DNA from: JANQHO01 sp965218075
GTDB taxonomy: Bacteria; Bacteroidota; Bacteroidia; Flavobacteriales; Schleiferiaceae
Direction: 5' to 3'
DNA length: 64,000 nt
NCBI GenBank assembly: GCA_965218075.1
Contig: CBDCJZ010000003.1
Location: 992,001 to 1,056,000 of the forward strand
How positions within the stretch are numbered: the stretch's first letter is position 1; each line of letters opens with the position of its first letter. A model generated the notes under the pieces. It made no database searches. It was given only the letters and a program-made list of their open reading frames with translations, and was not told the origin of the DNA. Shown one piece after another: positions 18,766 to 28,162 of this stretch. Made by a program: the position numbers and the translations under genes.

Positions 18766-19634
18766 TATGTTTCCTCCTTGTTTCGGTATTTATTAAATAT
18801 ATCTTTAACTATTTTCTCCGCAACAGGTTTCTGGGAAGCAAAAAACAGGTAGTAGATGACAGCTTTTTTTGAATTCCGCATGGGAAGTGGCTCAAGTACG
18901 AATTTAAACTTGGCGCTCTTCTCAAGCCGTTTGCGAAAGGCTTCAGCGATAACCTTGTTGGGCTCCTTCTCTGTAGCCCGAGGTTCGAAAAGATCCAGTT
19001 GTGATGAGTGACCATAGGCAGCTTCCTTCCATGATTCATCGCCCCAAAACGAATTCAACCGCTGGATTTGATCGTCCGAAACGTCTCTTGGATTCTTCCT
19101 CCGGAGAACGTTGCGATTCATGTCGGAAATTGGAAAATTCAGAAAGATTTCTATAGACTTCATTTTACCGGCTTTCTCCATGACTTTCCAATCAAGATGC
19201 AAGCCATAAGGATCTAAAATGCAGAGTGCTCGCCGGTATTCCTTGTATCTTGCACGCTCAAAAACCTTATCGAGAAGAATATCATTACAGTTTCCTTCAT
19301 AAATATCGACATCCTTTCTCTTTTTTGCAATTTTTCTTAAGACATCCAATTTTTGACCGTCAAGGTCAATAAAATGATATTCTTTGAAAGGAGGTTTTAC
19401 TAATAGTGCGTTCGTCGGTCCTCCTGGAACAACGTCGTTAGACTGTCTTGAACGATGAAATCCCGGACCAGCAAAGGCATCTATGTAGATGTGATCCAGA
19501 GATGGGCTTTTTCGGCTACTGAGAATTTTCGAATAGGCCGCAGCATACTTTTTTATGATCTCAAGCTTAATCTCAGACCAATGTCCGATCTCGTCTAAAG
19601 GCGATTTACTAGTATCTCATACGAAAGCCTCCAT
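18765..19634 (-). pseudogene. tcmP: TcmP, three-Cys-motif partner protein, with nonsense codon 6
   Basis: Reading back from 18765, coding sense is open to an ATG at 19634 except for TGA at codon 6 (19617-19619): MEAFV, stop, DTSKSPLDEIGHWSEIKLEI. Tryptophan (TGG) is a likely ancestral codon. No ATG, GTG or TTG follows until 19349, which lies beyond the AdoMet-like motif. Family features: HWSEIKLEIIKKYAAAYSKIL, then YIDAFAGPG (motif I of a methyltransferase-like fold), HFIDLD, and ALCILDPYGLHLDW. The name reflects its co-occurrence with the three-Cys-motif (Gp37/Gp68) protein, which follows here with a one-base overlap. prfB shows UGA is a stop in this organism, so the full protein is probably not made, unless by readthrough. 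Confidence 0.8.
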
Positions 19635-19730
19635 AATCCTCCTATACCTGTAATAGGCACCTTATCCGAGATAAACCTGGACCGCAGTACATCAAGGCAG
19701 GATAGCAAGGGTACTAAAACGCAATCTACA

Positions 19731-19753
19731 AATTATCATTTGCAATAGAAGAC
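19731..19753. repeat. 23-bp direct repeat, right copy
   Basis: AATTATCATTTGCAATAGA followed by AGAC, the second copy of 18033-18055. It lies between the tcmP start and the 3' end of parC, 15 bp before the parC stop. The reverse complement still encodes the Gp37 C-terminal residues SSIAND, so it is a displaced fragment of that gene end rather than a chance match. Confidence 0.7.
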
Positions 19754-19767
19754 GTTTCTTGAGTTTC

Positions 19768-22272
19768 TTAGAGTTTTTCTAACTTAGGCTTCAAAAGGCT
19801 TAGTTGGCTTATTTTTTTAATGGGACTACAGCTTAATTGGTTCCCCTGATTTTTTATACCTTTAACTGAAATAAACTCGCTCAATGTGATCTCTTCATCT
19901 TCCTTTTGCTTACCCTTTGCTTTTCGATATGAAATTCGGATGCGAGAATAGATTTCAGTTGTCGCTACTTCTATAAAGGAAGCTTTGGATTTGCTGATGA
20001 AAAACTCTCTTTTACTGGTCATTTGTGGAATAAAGCGTTTAATGTAATAGCGTTTTTTCTCTCCGTCATAATACACTACAGAAACTGGACGCTGTGGGCT
20101 ATATTTTTCAAGTAATATCAAGTCTTCTTCAAAATGAGTGCTAAGGTCACAAACGAGTAATCTATAATGGCCTGATTGGGCTATTTCTAGAAGCTTATCA
20201 TCTCCTTTAAAGCTTCCCAGCAGCTTTCCTTTACCTTCAGTGTTGAGTCGATTAACCATATTATCAAACCATATTTTACGGGCTGACAAAGTAGAAATTC
20301 CTTCTTTTTTAAGTTCCACTTTTTTAATCGGATATTTACTCACTAAGTTACCTTTGGTATCACGTCCTTTAATAGTCAATTCGGAAAAATCAAGGTCAAA
20401 ACGTAGTTTCCGTAGTCTTTGTAATGCTCTCAGATATATTGTTACTACTTCTGCTTCTCCATTAGGATTAGCAGTAAAATAAAGCACTTCTGTTCCTTCA
20501 GTACCTTGAGTTAAGTCGTATTCTTTGTCACGGGTAACAGCTGTAACATTAAAGCGTTTCATGTAAGCATTACCCTTGCTACCGTCACGATACAGCATGT
20601 TATAGATAGTACGCTTATCCGCTTTCTTGAATACTGCAATATGGATGATGTTTTTGCCTACATAGGTTTTTTGATCTACTTTGGTAATCATCATCTTACC
20701 GTTTTTAAGAAACCCAATGACATCATCCATATCTGAGCAATCTGTTACAAATTCATCTTTCTTAAAGCTGGTACCGATAAATCCTTCTTGACGGTTCACA
20801 TATAGTTTGGTATTAGCCATGGCAACTTTAGCGGCATCAATATCTTCAAAGAGTCTGATTTCCGTTTTGCGATTTTTTCTCTTTCCATATTTTTCCTTGA
20901 TATGCCTGAAATAGTTAATTGCATAATCGATGAGACTGGCTAAATGGTTCTTTACCTCATCCATCTTTTCTTCCAACTCTATGATATATTGATCGGTTTT
21001 AGATTTATCGTATTTGGAAATCCGCTTGATTCGTATTTCAGTCAACCTGATGATATCCTCATCTGTAACTTCGCGAATTAGTTTCTTTACATGCGGTTTT
21101 AAGCCTTCTCTGATAAAGGAGATAATCTGCTCCCAGGCTTCTGCTTCTTCAATATTGCGATAAATCCTATTCTCAATAAACATTTTCTCCAGCGAAGAAA
21201 AGTGCCATTGCTCCTGTAACTCTTTGAGTTGTATTTCCAACTCTGCTTTCAGAATTGAAAGGGTTTTTTCCGTAGAGTTCTTGAGCATCTCATTAACACT
21301 TAGAAACCGAGGATGATCGGCTTCGATAGTACAGGCTAGAGGCGATATTGATATTTCACAATCTGTAAAAGCATAAAGGGCATCTATAGTTTTATCAGGA
21401 GACATACCGGGAGGTAAATGCAGGACTATCTCAACAGCGTTAGAGGTGTTATCATCAATTTTTTTAATCTTTATTTTGCCTTTGTGATTAGCCTTTAAAA
21501 TAGAATCTATTAAACCCGATGTAATGATTCCAAAAGGCAATTCTGTGATGACTAGAGTCTTTTTATCTTTCACACTGACCTTAGCCCTTATCCTTACCTT
21601 GCCACCTCTCAAGCCTTGATTGTACTGCGAGAAATCAGCAATGCCACCCGTTGGAAAATCAGGATAAATTTCAAAGTTCCTTCCTCTCAGCACTTTGATG
21701 GAAGCATCTACCAATTCATTAAAATTATGAGGTAATATCCTGGTAGAGAGTCCCACTGCAATGCCTTCCACACCTTGCACTAATAATAGAGGAAATTTAA
21801 CGGGAAGATGAACGGGCTCTTTTCCCCTACCGTCATAACTAGCTTGCCATTCTGTTACTTTTGGACTAAAGACTACTTCGAGGGCAAATTTGGTAAGTCT
21901 GGCCTCAATGTAACGCGGGGCTGCAGCGCTGTCTCCGGTGAGAGTATCTCCCCAATTCCCCTGTGTATCTATCAAAAGATCTTTTTGTCCTAGTTGCACC
22001 AAGGCATCACCTATGGAAGCATCTCCATGGGGATGGTACTTCATGGTTTGACCGATTACGTTAGCTACTTTGTGATAACGGCCATCATCCATTTCTTTGA
22101 GTGCATGTAATATACGTCTCTGAACCGGCTTAAGCCCATCTTCTAGGGCTGGTACAGCTCTTTCTAAAATTACATAGGAAGCATAGTCGAGAAAATAATC
22201 TTCGTACATTCCGGAAACCCGAGTAATAGTGGCTCTGCTATTAGAATGTGATTTGGATATTTGTTCACTCAT
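19768..22272 (-). CDS. parC: DNA topoisomerase IV subunit A
   Basis: 834 residues. The breaking-rejoining subunit that decatenates replicated chromosomes. The active-site tyrosine is Y121 in SAAAPRYIEARL; the winged-helix region reads LKPVQRRILHALKEM and VIGQTMKYHPHGDASIGDAL. A long coiled-coil/tower follows (to about 480), then a divergent C-terminal beta-propeller region. The call as ParC rather than GyrA rests on the adjacent parE-type gene, 82 bp upstream in the same direction, and on the missing GyrA-box-like motif in the C-terminal domain. The two likely form an operon, parE-parC. Confidence 0.93.
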   Translation of the reverse strand: MSEQISKSHSNSRATITRVSGMYEDYFLDYASYVILERAVPALEDGLKPVQRRILHALKEMDDGRYHKVANVIGQTMKYHPHGDASIGDALVQLGQKDLLIDTQGNWGDTLTGDSAAAPRYIEARLTKFALEVVFSPKVTEWQASYDGRGKEPVHLPVKFPLLLVQGVEGIAVGLSTRILPHNFNELVDASIKVLRGRNFEIYPDFPTGGIADFSQYNQGLRGGKVRIRAKVSVKDKKTLVITELPFGIITSGLIDSILKANHKGKIKIKKIDDNTSNAVEIVLHLPPGMSPDKTIDALYAFTDCEISISPLACTIEADHPRFLSVNEMLKNSTEKTLSILKAELEIQLKELQEQWHFSSLEKMFIENRIYRNIEEAEAWEQIISFIREGLKPHVKKLIREVTDEDIIRLTEIRIKRISKYDKSKTDQYIIELEEKMDEVKNHLASLIDYAINYFRHIKEKYGKRKNRKTEIRLFEDIDAAKVAMANTKLYVNRQEGFIGTSFKKDEFVTDCSDMDDVIGFLKNGKMMITKVDQKTYVGKNIIHIAVFKKADKRTIYNMLYRDGSKGNAYMKRFNVTAVTRDKEYDLTQGTEGTEVLYFTANPNGEAEVVTIYLRALQRLRKLRFDLDFSELTIKGRDTKGNLVSKYPIKKVELKKEGISTLSARKIWFDNMVNRLNTEGKGKLLGSFKGDDKLLEIAQSGHYRLLVCDLSTHFEEDLILLEKYSPQRPVSVVYYDGEKKRYYIKRFIPQMTSKREFFISKSKASFIEVATTEIYSRIRISYRKAKGKQKEDEEITLSEFISVKGIKNQGNQLSCSPIKKISQLSLLKPKLEKL

Positions 22273-22354
22273 TTTTATTTTCCCAAAGATTTTTAGTGAT
22301 TACATCAAGTAGATAAACCCCAAATTCTCGCAGTTACTTTTGAGGGATTAATCC

Positions 22355-24217
22355 TCATCTAACTGTTGTTCTTTCCTCAACTAAATCTTTTTCTATCCTG
22401 AGATTTTCTATAATAAACTCTTGTCGCTCAGAAGTATTTTTACCCATGTAAAAGGCCAAAATTTCATCTATGGTAGAGTCTTTGCCAATTATAACTGGTT
22501 CCAGTCGGAGGTTTTCACCAATAAAGTTCTTAAACTCGTCTGGAGAAATTTCACCTAGACCCTTAAAACGGGTTATTTCTGCTTTAACTCCCAGTTTTAG
22601 TATAGCCACTTTCTTCTCCTGCCCACTATAACAATAGTAAGTCTTCGATCTATTCCTTACCCTGAAAAGTGGTGTCTGTAAAATATACAGATGATTTTCT
22701 TTTACCAATTCTGGAAAAAATTGTAAAAAGAAAGTTATGAGTAAAAGGCGAATATGCAGGCCATCCACATCCGCATCCGTAGCAATCACCACATTATTAT
22801 AACGCAGATTTTCTAGGCCATCTTCAATGTTTAAAGCAGCTTGTAGCAGATTAAACTCCTCGTTTTCATAAACTACTTTTTTGGTAAGTCCATAGCAATT
22901 GAGCGGTTTCCCTTTTAAACTAAAGACTCCCTGAGTGTTTACATCCCTTGATTTGGTAATGGAGCCAGAAGCAGAATCACCTTCAGTAATAAAGAGAGTG
23001 GTTTCTAGTCTTCTCTCATTTTTTTGATCATTGTAATGTATGCGGCAATCACGTAACTTTTTATTGTGTAAATCGGTCTTTTTAGCCCTTTCTTTAGCTA
23101 GCTTTTTGATGCTACTTAGTTCTTTTCGTTCCTTTTCTGTGCGCAAAATTTTACGGTAAATAATTTCTGCTATTTCTTCGTTTTTATGGAGAAAATTATC
23201 CAATTGCGTTTTTACAAAATCATTTACATAAGCTCTGATAGTGATCATATCTGGCCCCATTTCCGTAGACCCAAGCTTAGTTTTCATCTGTGACTCAAAA
23301 ACTGGTTCAATCACTTTAATACCAATGGCTCCTACTACCGATTGCCTTACGTCTGAAGAGTCAAAATTTTTATTGTGAAAATCGCGCAAGGTTTTCACGA
23401 AAGCTTCCCGAAAAGCTGATAAATGGACTCCACCTTGCGTAGTATGCTGTCCATTAACGAAAGAGTAATATTGTTCAGCTCGACTTTTTTCACTGTGTGT
23501 TAATGCTATTTCTATGTCTTTTCCTTTCAGATGAATAGTTTCATGCAAAGTAGGTTCATCCAAGTTGCTCCTTAACAAGTCTTTGAGTCCGTTTTGGGAA
23601 CGAATTTTTTGCTCGTTAAAAACCAGAGTCAAACCCGGATTCAGATAAGCATAGTTCCAGAGCATCTTTTCGATGTACTCTGTGACAAAATGATAATTCT
23701 TGAAAATATCACTATCGGGACAAAATATAACCTTGGTTCCTCTTTTTAAACTGGATTGCTTTATGGATTCATCTTGTATCAGCTTTCCCTTTTTGAAAAC
23801 CGCTACTTTAGTTTGACCATCTCTTATAGACTGCACAGTAAATGTTTCCGAAAGAGCATTAACCGCCTTGATTCCTACTCCATTGAGGCCAACTGATTTC
23901 TCAAATGCTCTAGAGTTATATTTAGCTCCAGTATTAATTCGCGAAACGCAGTCAATCATCTTACCCAAGGGAATACCTCTTCCATAGTCCCTAATAGAAA
24001 CCCCGTTTCCTTTAATGAAAACTTCAATGACTCTACCAACTCCCATAATATATTCATCAACAGAGTTGTCCAGAATCTCTTTAAATAAGATGTAAATACC
24101 ATCATCTTGAGATGTTCCGTCTCCCAACTTTCCGATGTACATGCCCGGTCTTAAACGGATATGTTCTTTCCAGTTGAGCGAGCGTATGTTATCTTCTGTG
24201 TAACTGTTATTAGCCAT
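22355..24217 (-). CDS. parE: DNA topoisomerase IV subunit B
   Basis: 620 residues, the length of Bacteroidota ParE. GHKL ATPase motifs: KEILDNSVDEY, DYGRGIPLG, and the lid GLNGVGIKAVNALS. Transducer domain to about 390, then the TOPRIM domain with FITEGDSASG and ATDADVDGLHIRLLL (Mg-binding D-x-D). The N-terminus (NIRSLNWKEHIRLRPGMYIG) is the ParE-type form found beside parC in this phylum. It is the first gene of parE-parC. A weak promoter match, TAACTTTA (24239-24246) with a TTG 16 bp before it, lies just upstream. Confidence 0.93.
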   Translation of the reverse strand: MANNSYTEDNIRSLNWKEHIRLRPGMYIGKLGDGTSQDDGIYILFKEILDNSVDEYIMGVGRVIEVFIKGNGVSIRDYGRGIPLGKMIDCVSRINTGAKYNSRAFEKSVGLNGVGIKAVNALSETFTVQSIRDGQTKVAVFKKGKLIQDESIKQSSLKRGTKVIFCPDSDIFKNYHFVTEYIEKMLWNYAYLNPGLTLVFNEQKIRSQNGLKDLLRSNLDEPTLHETIHLKGKDIEIALTHSEKSRAEQYYSFVNGQHTTQGGVHLSAFREAFVKTLRDFHNKNFDSSDVRQSVVGAIGIKVIEPVFESQMKTKLGSTEMGPDMITIRAYVNDFVKTQLDNFLHKNEEIAEIIYRKILRTEKERKELSSIKKLAKERAKKTDLHNKKLRDCRIHYNDQKNERRLETTLFITEGDSASGSITKSRDVNTQGVFSLKGKPLNCYGLTKKVVYENEEFNLLQAALNIEDGLENLRYNNVVIATDADVDGLHIRLLLITFFLQFFPELVKENHLYILQTPLFRVRNRSKTYYCYSGQEKKVAILKLGVKAEITRFKGLGEISPDEFKNFIGENLRLEPVIIGKDSTIDEILAFYMGKNTSERQEFIIENLRIEKDLVEERTTVR

Positions 24218-24409
24218 CTCTAATATGTCTCAACCGGCTAAAGTTAGGAAACAAGCTAAAAGCAACTGACGCAGTGCGTAGGAAAAATCAGAACGGCAAT
24301 TTATAAACTATTAAATTTCTTCCATTATGATCAATCATAGATGACTGTTAAATGAGTTTGAAGTAAAACTTATGTGAGGTATGACAGTAATAATTAATCA
24401 CACAATAAA

Positions 24410-24919
24410 CTAAGCTAAAGAACAGCTTTTAATATAGGTTTTAATATAGGTTTTAAAGCTGAAAGGATAAGGATTGATACTGTCGTCTGGATAATTTTCT
24501 TCTTTATGCAATAGCCATTTGGTTTCATCAAAATCGGGGAAAAAAGCATCCCCCTCAAATTCATGGCGAATTACAGTCAGTTCAATAATATTGACATAAG
24601 GTAGAGCTAACTCGTATATCTGTGCTCCACCGATGATAAATGGCTGAGTATCATCTTCTGCTTTTCTGATAGCAGTTTCCAAATCATTTACTATCATACA
24701 ATCTTCAGCTTTATAATCTTTCTGACGAGTTACAATGATATTCGTCCTTTTTGGGAGTGGTTTCATCACACTTTCGTAAGTCTTGCGACCCATAATTACA
24801 TGATGCCCAATAGTCAATTTCATAAAGCGCTTCACATCAGCAGGCATATTCCAGATCAGTTCATTATTTCTGCCAATTGTCCGATTTTCAGCCATGGCGG
24901 ATATGATAGTTAAGTTCAT
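24410..24919 (-). CDS. folA: Dihydrofolate reductase
   Basis: 169 residues. It reduces dihydrofolate to tetrahydrofolate with NADPH. Family motifs: IISAMAENRTIGRNNELIWNMPADVKRF near the start (substrate-binding acidic residue region), HHVIMGRKTYES (NADPH loop), and PFIIGGAQIYELALP. The ATG overlaps the thyA end by four bases (24916-24919), so the pair is translationally coupled: ThyA makes dihydrofolate, and FolA regenerates tetrahydrofolate. Confidence 0.96.
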   Translation of the reverse strand: MNLTIISAMAENRTIGRNNELIWNMPADVKRFMKLTIGHHVIMGRKTYESVMKPLPKRTNIIVTRQKDYKAEDCMIVNDLETAIRKAEDDTQPFIIGGAQIYELALPYVNIIELTVIRHEFEGDAFFPDFDETKWLLHKEENYPDDSINPYPFSFKTYIKTYIKSCSLA

Positions 24920-25824
24920 ACCGCTACCGGAGCTTTAATTGTAGGGTGTGGGTTGTAATTGATTAGCTCAAAGTCTTCAAAAGAGAAATCGAAAATATTT
25001 TTGACTGAAGAGTTGAGCTTTATTTCAGGCAACGGGCGTAACTCCCGGCTCAGTTGTTCACGAGTTTGTTCCATGTGATTAGAATATAAATGAGCATCGC
25101 CAAAAGTGTGAACAAAATCACCATATCTCAATCTGCAAACCTGTGCGACCATCATTGTTAAGAGGGAATAGGAAACAATGTTGAAAGGGACCCCTAGAAA
25201 AACGTCAGCACTACGTTGGTAAAGCTGACAACTCAATTTGCCATTGGCTACGTAAAACTGAAAAAGAACATGACAAGGTGGTAAACCTGATTTAGTCATA
25301 ACCAAAATGTCTTTTGGATTCCAAGCAGAAACAATAAGTCTGCGGCTGTTTGGTTTATTCCTAATGTCTTCGATTAACTGAGTAATTTGGTCACACAATT
25401 GCTCAAAATTGCGCCATTGATGACCGTAAATCGGACCTACTTCTCCCCAATTACGCGCAAAGCTTTCATCTTCAATAATTTGCTGTTTGAATTCAGTCAG
25501 TTTTTCTTTCCATTTTCTGGAATACTTGGGAAACTCTTTAGTTAATCCACTCTCGTTGAGATAATTCTGGTAAGGCCATTCATTCCAGATATTAACACCA
25601 TTCTGCGCTAGGTAGCGAATATTCGTATCACCCCTCAAAAACCACAATAGCTCATAAATGATGGATTTAAGATGCACCTTTTTGGTTGTAAGTAAAGGGA
25701 AACCTTTTTGTAAGTCAAAGCGCATCTGATAGCCAAAAACCGACAAGGTGCCGATTCTGGTACGATCCGCTTTTTCAATTCCGTTTTTCAACACATGCTT
25801 CATCAAATCGTGGTATTGCTGCAT
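24916..25824 (-). CDS. thyA: Thymidylate synthase
   Basis: 302 residues. It methylates dUMP to dTMP using methylene-tetrahydrofolate. The catalytic cysteine is C184 in SGLPPCHVLFQFYV; the phosphate-binding RRLIVSAWNP is at 161-170. An insertion of roughly 40 residues between residues 90 and 130 (ESGLTKEFPKYSRKWKEKL and following), as in the longer Lactobacillus-type enzymes, explains why it is longer than the 264-residue E. coli form. A TATCTTTG box lies on this strand at 25842-25849, 18 bp before the start. It is the first gene of thyA-folA. Confidence 0.97.
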   Translation of the reverse strand: MQQYHDLMKHVLKNGIEKADRTRIGTLSVFGYQMRFDLQKGFPLLTTKKVHLKSIIYELLWFLRGDTNIRYLAQNGVNIWNEWPYQNYLNESGLTKEFPKYSRKWKEKLTEFKQQIIEDESFARNWGEVGPIYGHQWRNFEQLCDQITQLIEDIRNKPNSRRLIVSAWNPKDILVMTKSGLPPCHVLFQFYVANGKLSCQLYQRSADVFLGVPFNIVSYSLLTMMVAQVCRLRYGDFVHTFGDAHLYSNHMEQTREQLSRELRPLPEIKLNSSVKNIFDFSFEDFELINYNPHPTIKAPVAV

Positions 25825-25841
25825 GGGAAATATTTCGATTT

Positions 25842-25849
25842 CAAAGATA
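25842..25849 (-). promoter_or_regulatory. Bacteroidota -7 promoter box for thyA-folA
   Basis: The reverse strand reads TATCTTTG, an exact match to TAnnTTTG, 18 bp upstream of the thyA ATG. No TTG is seen at the usual -33 distance, which lowers confidence. Confidence 0.45.
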
Positions 25850-26203
25850 TTGATATCGGCAAAGTACTAGAAGTATTATATTAAGACAGATATCTGGAGA
25901 TAGAAATTATTTTGGGCCGTGGCTAATTAAAGTAAAGCAAAGGAGGCATGTAAAGCGTGTGTAACCAACCAATTAATCACAAGCCTATTTCTAATGGCTT
26001 TAAAATTGTTTAAAAAATAATGAGCTTAGGTCTGTTTGTCAGATTATTTTTTGTGATAATATAACTTTTTCCACATTTTAATTGGATAAGCTTAAGTTTG
26101 AATCAATTTCGAGGTATATTAGCAAATTCCAAATTGGAGGGGGTAAAAATAGTTTTCGGCTCATCATGAATGATTTTCACAATTAAATACAAATAGACTC
26201 AAA
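25850..26203. other. Divergent gap between thyA and the desaturase
   Basis: AT-rich spacer of about 350 bp with no open frame worth reporting on either strand, and no repeat or RNA fold that I can support. Promoters for both divergent genes must lie here. Confidence 0.4.
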
Positions 26204-27310
26204 ATGGCAGAATTCACTAAGGGCTTGAGATTTTTGAGATCTGGAAAAAAGTCATTTAACAGAGTAATTAATGCTAGGGTTAGAAGCTATTTTGAAGAAA
26301 ATAAACTCTCTCCAAAAGCGAGTGTTGCAATGGTAATTAAAACCATTGTAATGGCATTAGTATACTTTTCTCCTCTTTTAACTATTGTAGTATTTGACAC
26401 TAACGCAATCACTACTCAGCTACTTTTTGTAGTGATGGGCGTAGGAATGGCTGGGATAGGGATGAATGTAATGCACGATGCTAACCATGGGGCATATAGC
26501 AAAAATGAATGGGTGAATAAGATAATAGGATCGAGCATTTATTTGATAAGTGGCAATGTTGCTACTTGGAAAGTACAGCATAATATTCTCCATCACACAT
26601 TTACTAATGTTGAAGGTCACGACGAAGATATTGACACCAATAGTTTATTAAGGCTTCATCCTTCACAGAATTGGAAATCTGTTTTCCGTTATCAGGCTTG
26701 GTACGTCCCTTTTTTATATGGATTAGGAACACTAAACCGGGCTATCTTTAAGGACTTTAATCAGCTTCTAAATTATAAAAGACAGGAAATAGGGGGGGGG
26801 CATAAATTGTCTATACGTAGAGAATGGTTAATTCTCGTGATTTCAAAAGTGGTTTATTTCTCCATCTTCTTAATTACACCTATTGTCCTATCAAGTATTC
26901 ATTGGTACTGGACACTGCTTGGTTTTGTGTTAATGCACCTTACAGCAGGTATGATTTTAAGCTTTACTTTTCAATTAGCACACGTAGTAGAAGAGGTAGA
27001 TAAGCTTCCCGCTCCCCTAGAAGGTAAAATTCAGAAGGAATGGATGGAGCACCAGATAAGGACGACTGCTAATTTTTCACCGAATTCCAAATGGCTTAAC
27101 TGGTATGTAGGAGGTTTAAATCACCAAATAGAACACCATTTGTTTCCTAATATTTGTCATGTTCATTATCCAGCCATTGCTAAAATAGTAAAGAAAACAG
27201 CAAAAGAATTCGATTTGCCCTATCATGAGCAGCCTAATTTCTTTAGAGCTATCGGCTCTCACTTTAAACTTTTGTCCAAACTGGGCAAACAGCCTTTAGC
27301 TATCCATTAA
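26204..27310 (+). CDS. Membrane fatty-acid desaturase
   Basis: 368 residues with the three histidine boxes of membrane di-iron desaturases: HDANH at 91-95, HNILHH at 126-131, and HQIEHH in the C-terminal part (about 330). The last box starts with Gln in the QxxHH position, typical of front-end and acyl-lipid desaturases rather than the stearoyl-CoA type. Hydrophobic pairs lie at about 45-90 and 200-255. It introduces double bonds in membrane lipid acyl chains using O2; the position of the bond cannot be told. There is no fused cytochrome b5 domain. It ends convergently with the Nfu gene, overlapping it by 11 bp. Confidence 0.88.
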   Translation: MAEFTKGLRFLRSGKKSFNRVINARVRSYFEENKLSPKASVAMVIKTIVMALVYFSPLLTIVVFDTNAITTQLLFVVMGVGMAGIGMNVMHDANHGAYSKNEWVNKIIGSSIYLISGNVATWKVQHNILHHTFTNVEGHDEDIDTNSLLRLHPSQNWKSVFRYQAWYVPFLYGLGTLNRAIFKDFNQLLNYKRQEIGGGHKLSIRREWLILVISKVVYFSIFLITPIVLSSIHWYWTLLGFVLMHLTAGMILSFTFQLAHVVEEVDKLPAPLEGKIQKEWMEHQIRTTANFSPNSKWLNWYVGGLNHQIEHHLFPNICHVHYPAIAKIVKKTAKEFDLPYHEQPNFFRAIGSHFKLLSKLGKQPLAIH

Positions 27311-27932
27311 CTGCTTCGACAGATATAATCTGATCGGATAACATTTGGTTTAGGAGGGTTTCTATCCCCTGTCTAAGAGTCATTGTTGAGGAAGGACAAC
27401 CAGAACAAGCTCCCTGTAGTAGTACTTTCACTGTTCCTTCGTCGTAATTAAGGAATTTGATATTACCGCCATCTTGTTCAACAGCCGGTCTTACGTACTC
27501 ATCTATCAGAGAAAATATTTTAAAATCTATGTCGCTCCATTCTTCTCGAGGTTTTTCTCCCTTGCCAACATTGTTTAGAGTTTTATTTTCAGAGGGATTG
27601 CAGGTAGTTTTTTCGGGCCGTAAAATCAAAACTTCTTTTTTGGAAGCCAGATAATCCCTAATTATTTTGAGTATCTCCAGAGTAATGTCATCCCATTCCA
27701 CTATGTCGTATTTGGTTAAGGCGAGGTAATTACTGCTTATGAAAATTTCTTTCACAAAAGGATAATGGAATAATTGTGTAGCCAGGGGAGAAGGCTCAGC
27801 CTCTTCTATATTCTTAAACTCTACACTGTCAACGTTAATCAGGCGTTTGTTAGCTACAAATTTCAACACAGCGGGATTAGGGGTAGACTCTGCATATACA
27901 CTTGCCGGGAATTTTTTTGCTTTCATCTCCAT
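27300..27932 (-). CDS. nfuA: Nfu-type Fe-S scaffold/carrier protein
   Basis: 210 residues. An Nfu N-terminal domain (about 10-100; YAESTPNPAVLKFVANKRL is its hallmark) is followed by a linker and the NifU-like C-terminal domain (about 130-208) with the cluster-binding GACSGCPSSTMTLRQGIE (C-x2-C). It carries Fe-S clusters from the SUF machinery to target proteins. A SUF operon lies 12 kb away. The convergent overlap with the desaturase 3' end is 11 bp. Confidence 0.92.
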   Translation of the reverse strand: MEMKAKKFPASVYAESTPNPAVLKFVANKRLINVDSVEFKNIEEAEPSPLATQLFHYPFVKEIFISSNYLALTKYDIVEWDDITLEILKIIRDYLASKKEVLILRPEKTTCNPSENKTLNNVGKGEKPREEWSDIDFKIFSLIDEYVRPAVEQDGGNIKFLNYDEGTVKVLLQGACSGCPSSTMTLRQGIETLLNQMLSDQIISVEAVNG

Positions 27933-28162
27933 TATTTTTTGTAAAGATAGGTCGGAATATGAAGCAGTTAATATCTCGCTACTTACTTCTGTACTAAAAT
28001 CATCGAGACATTATGTCAATGTCTTTGAAGGTGAAGAAATTACACTTTTTATCAGGCCATACTAGAAGATATCAAAGTTTGCCTAGGTTTGTTTCTTCTA
28101 CTTTGAGAATAGACGGCATCAGACGACGATCTAATGTGTATGACAGTATGAGCTCCTTAAAA

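Noticed and set aside
16248..19634. A complete, working restriction-modification system
   Set aside because: The methyltransferase/nuclease gene has two stops and an altered catalytic motif, so it can only be described as a relic.
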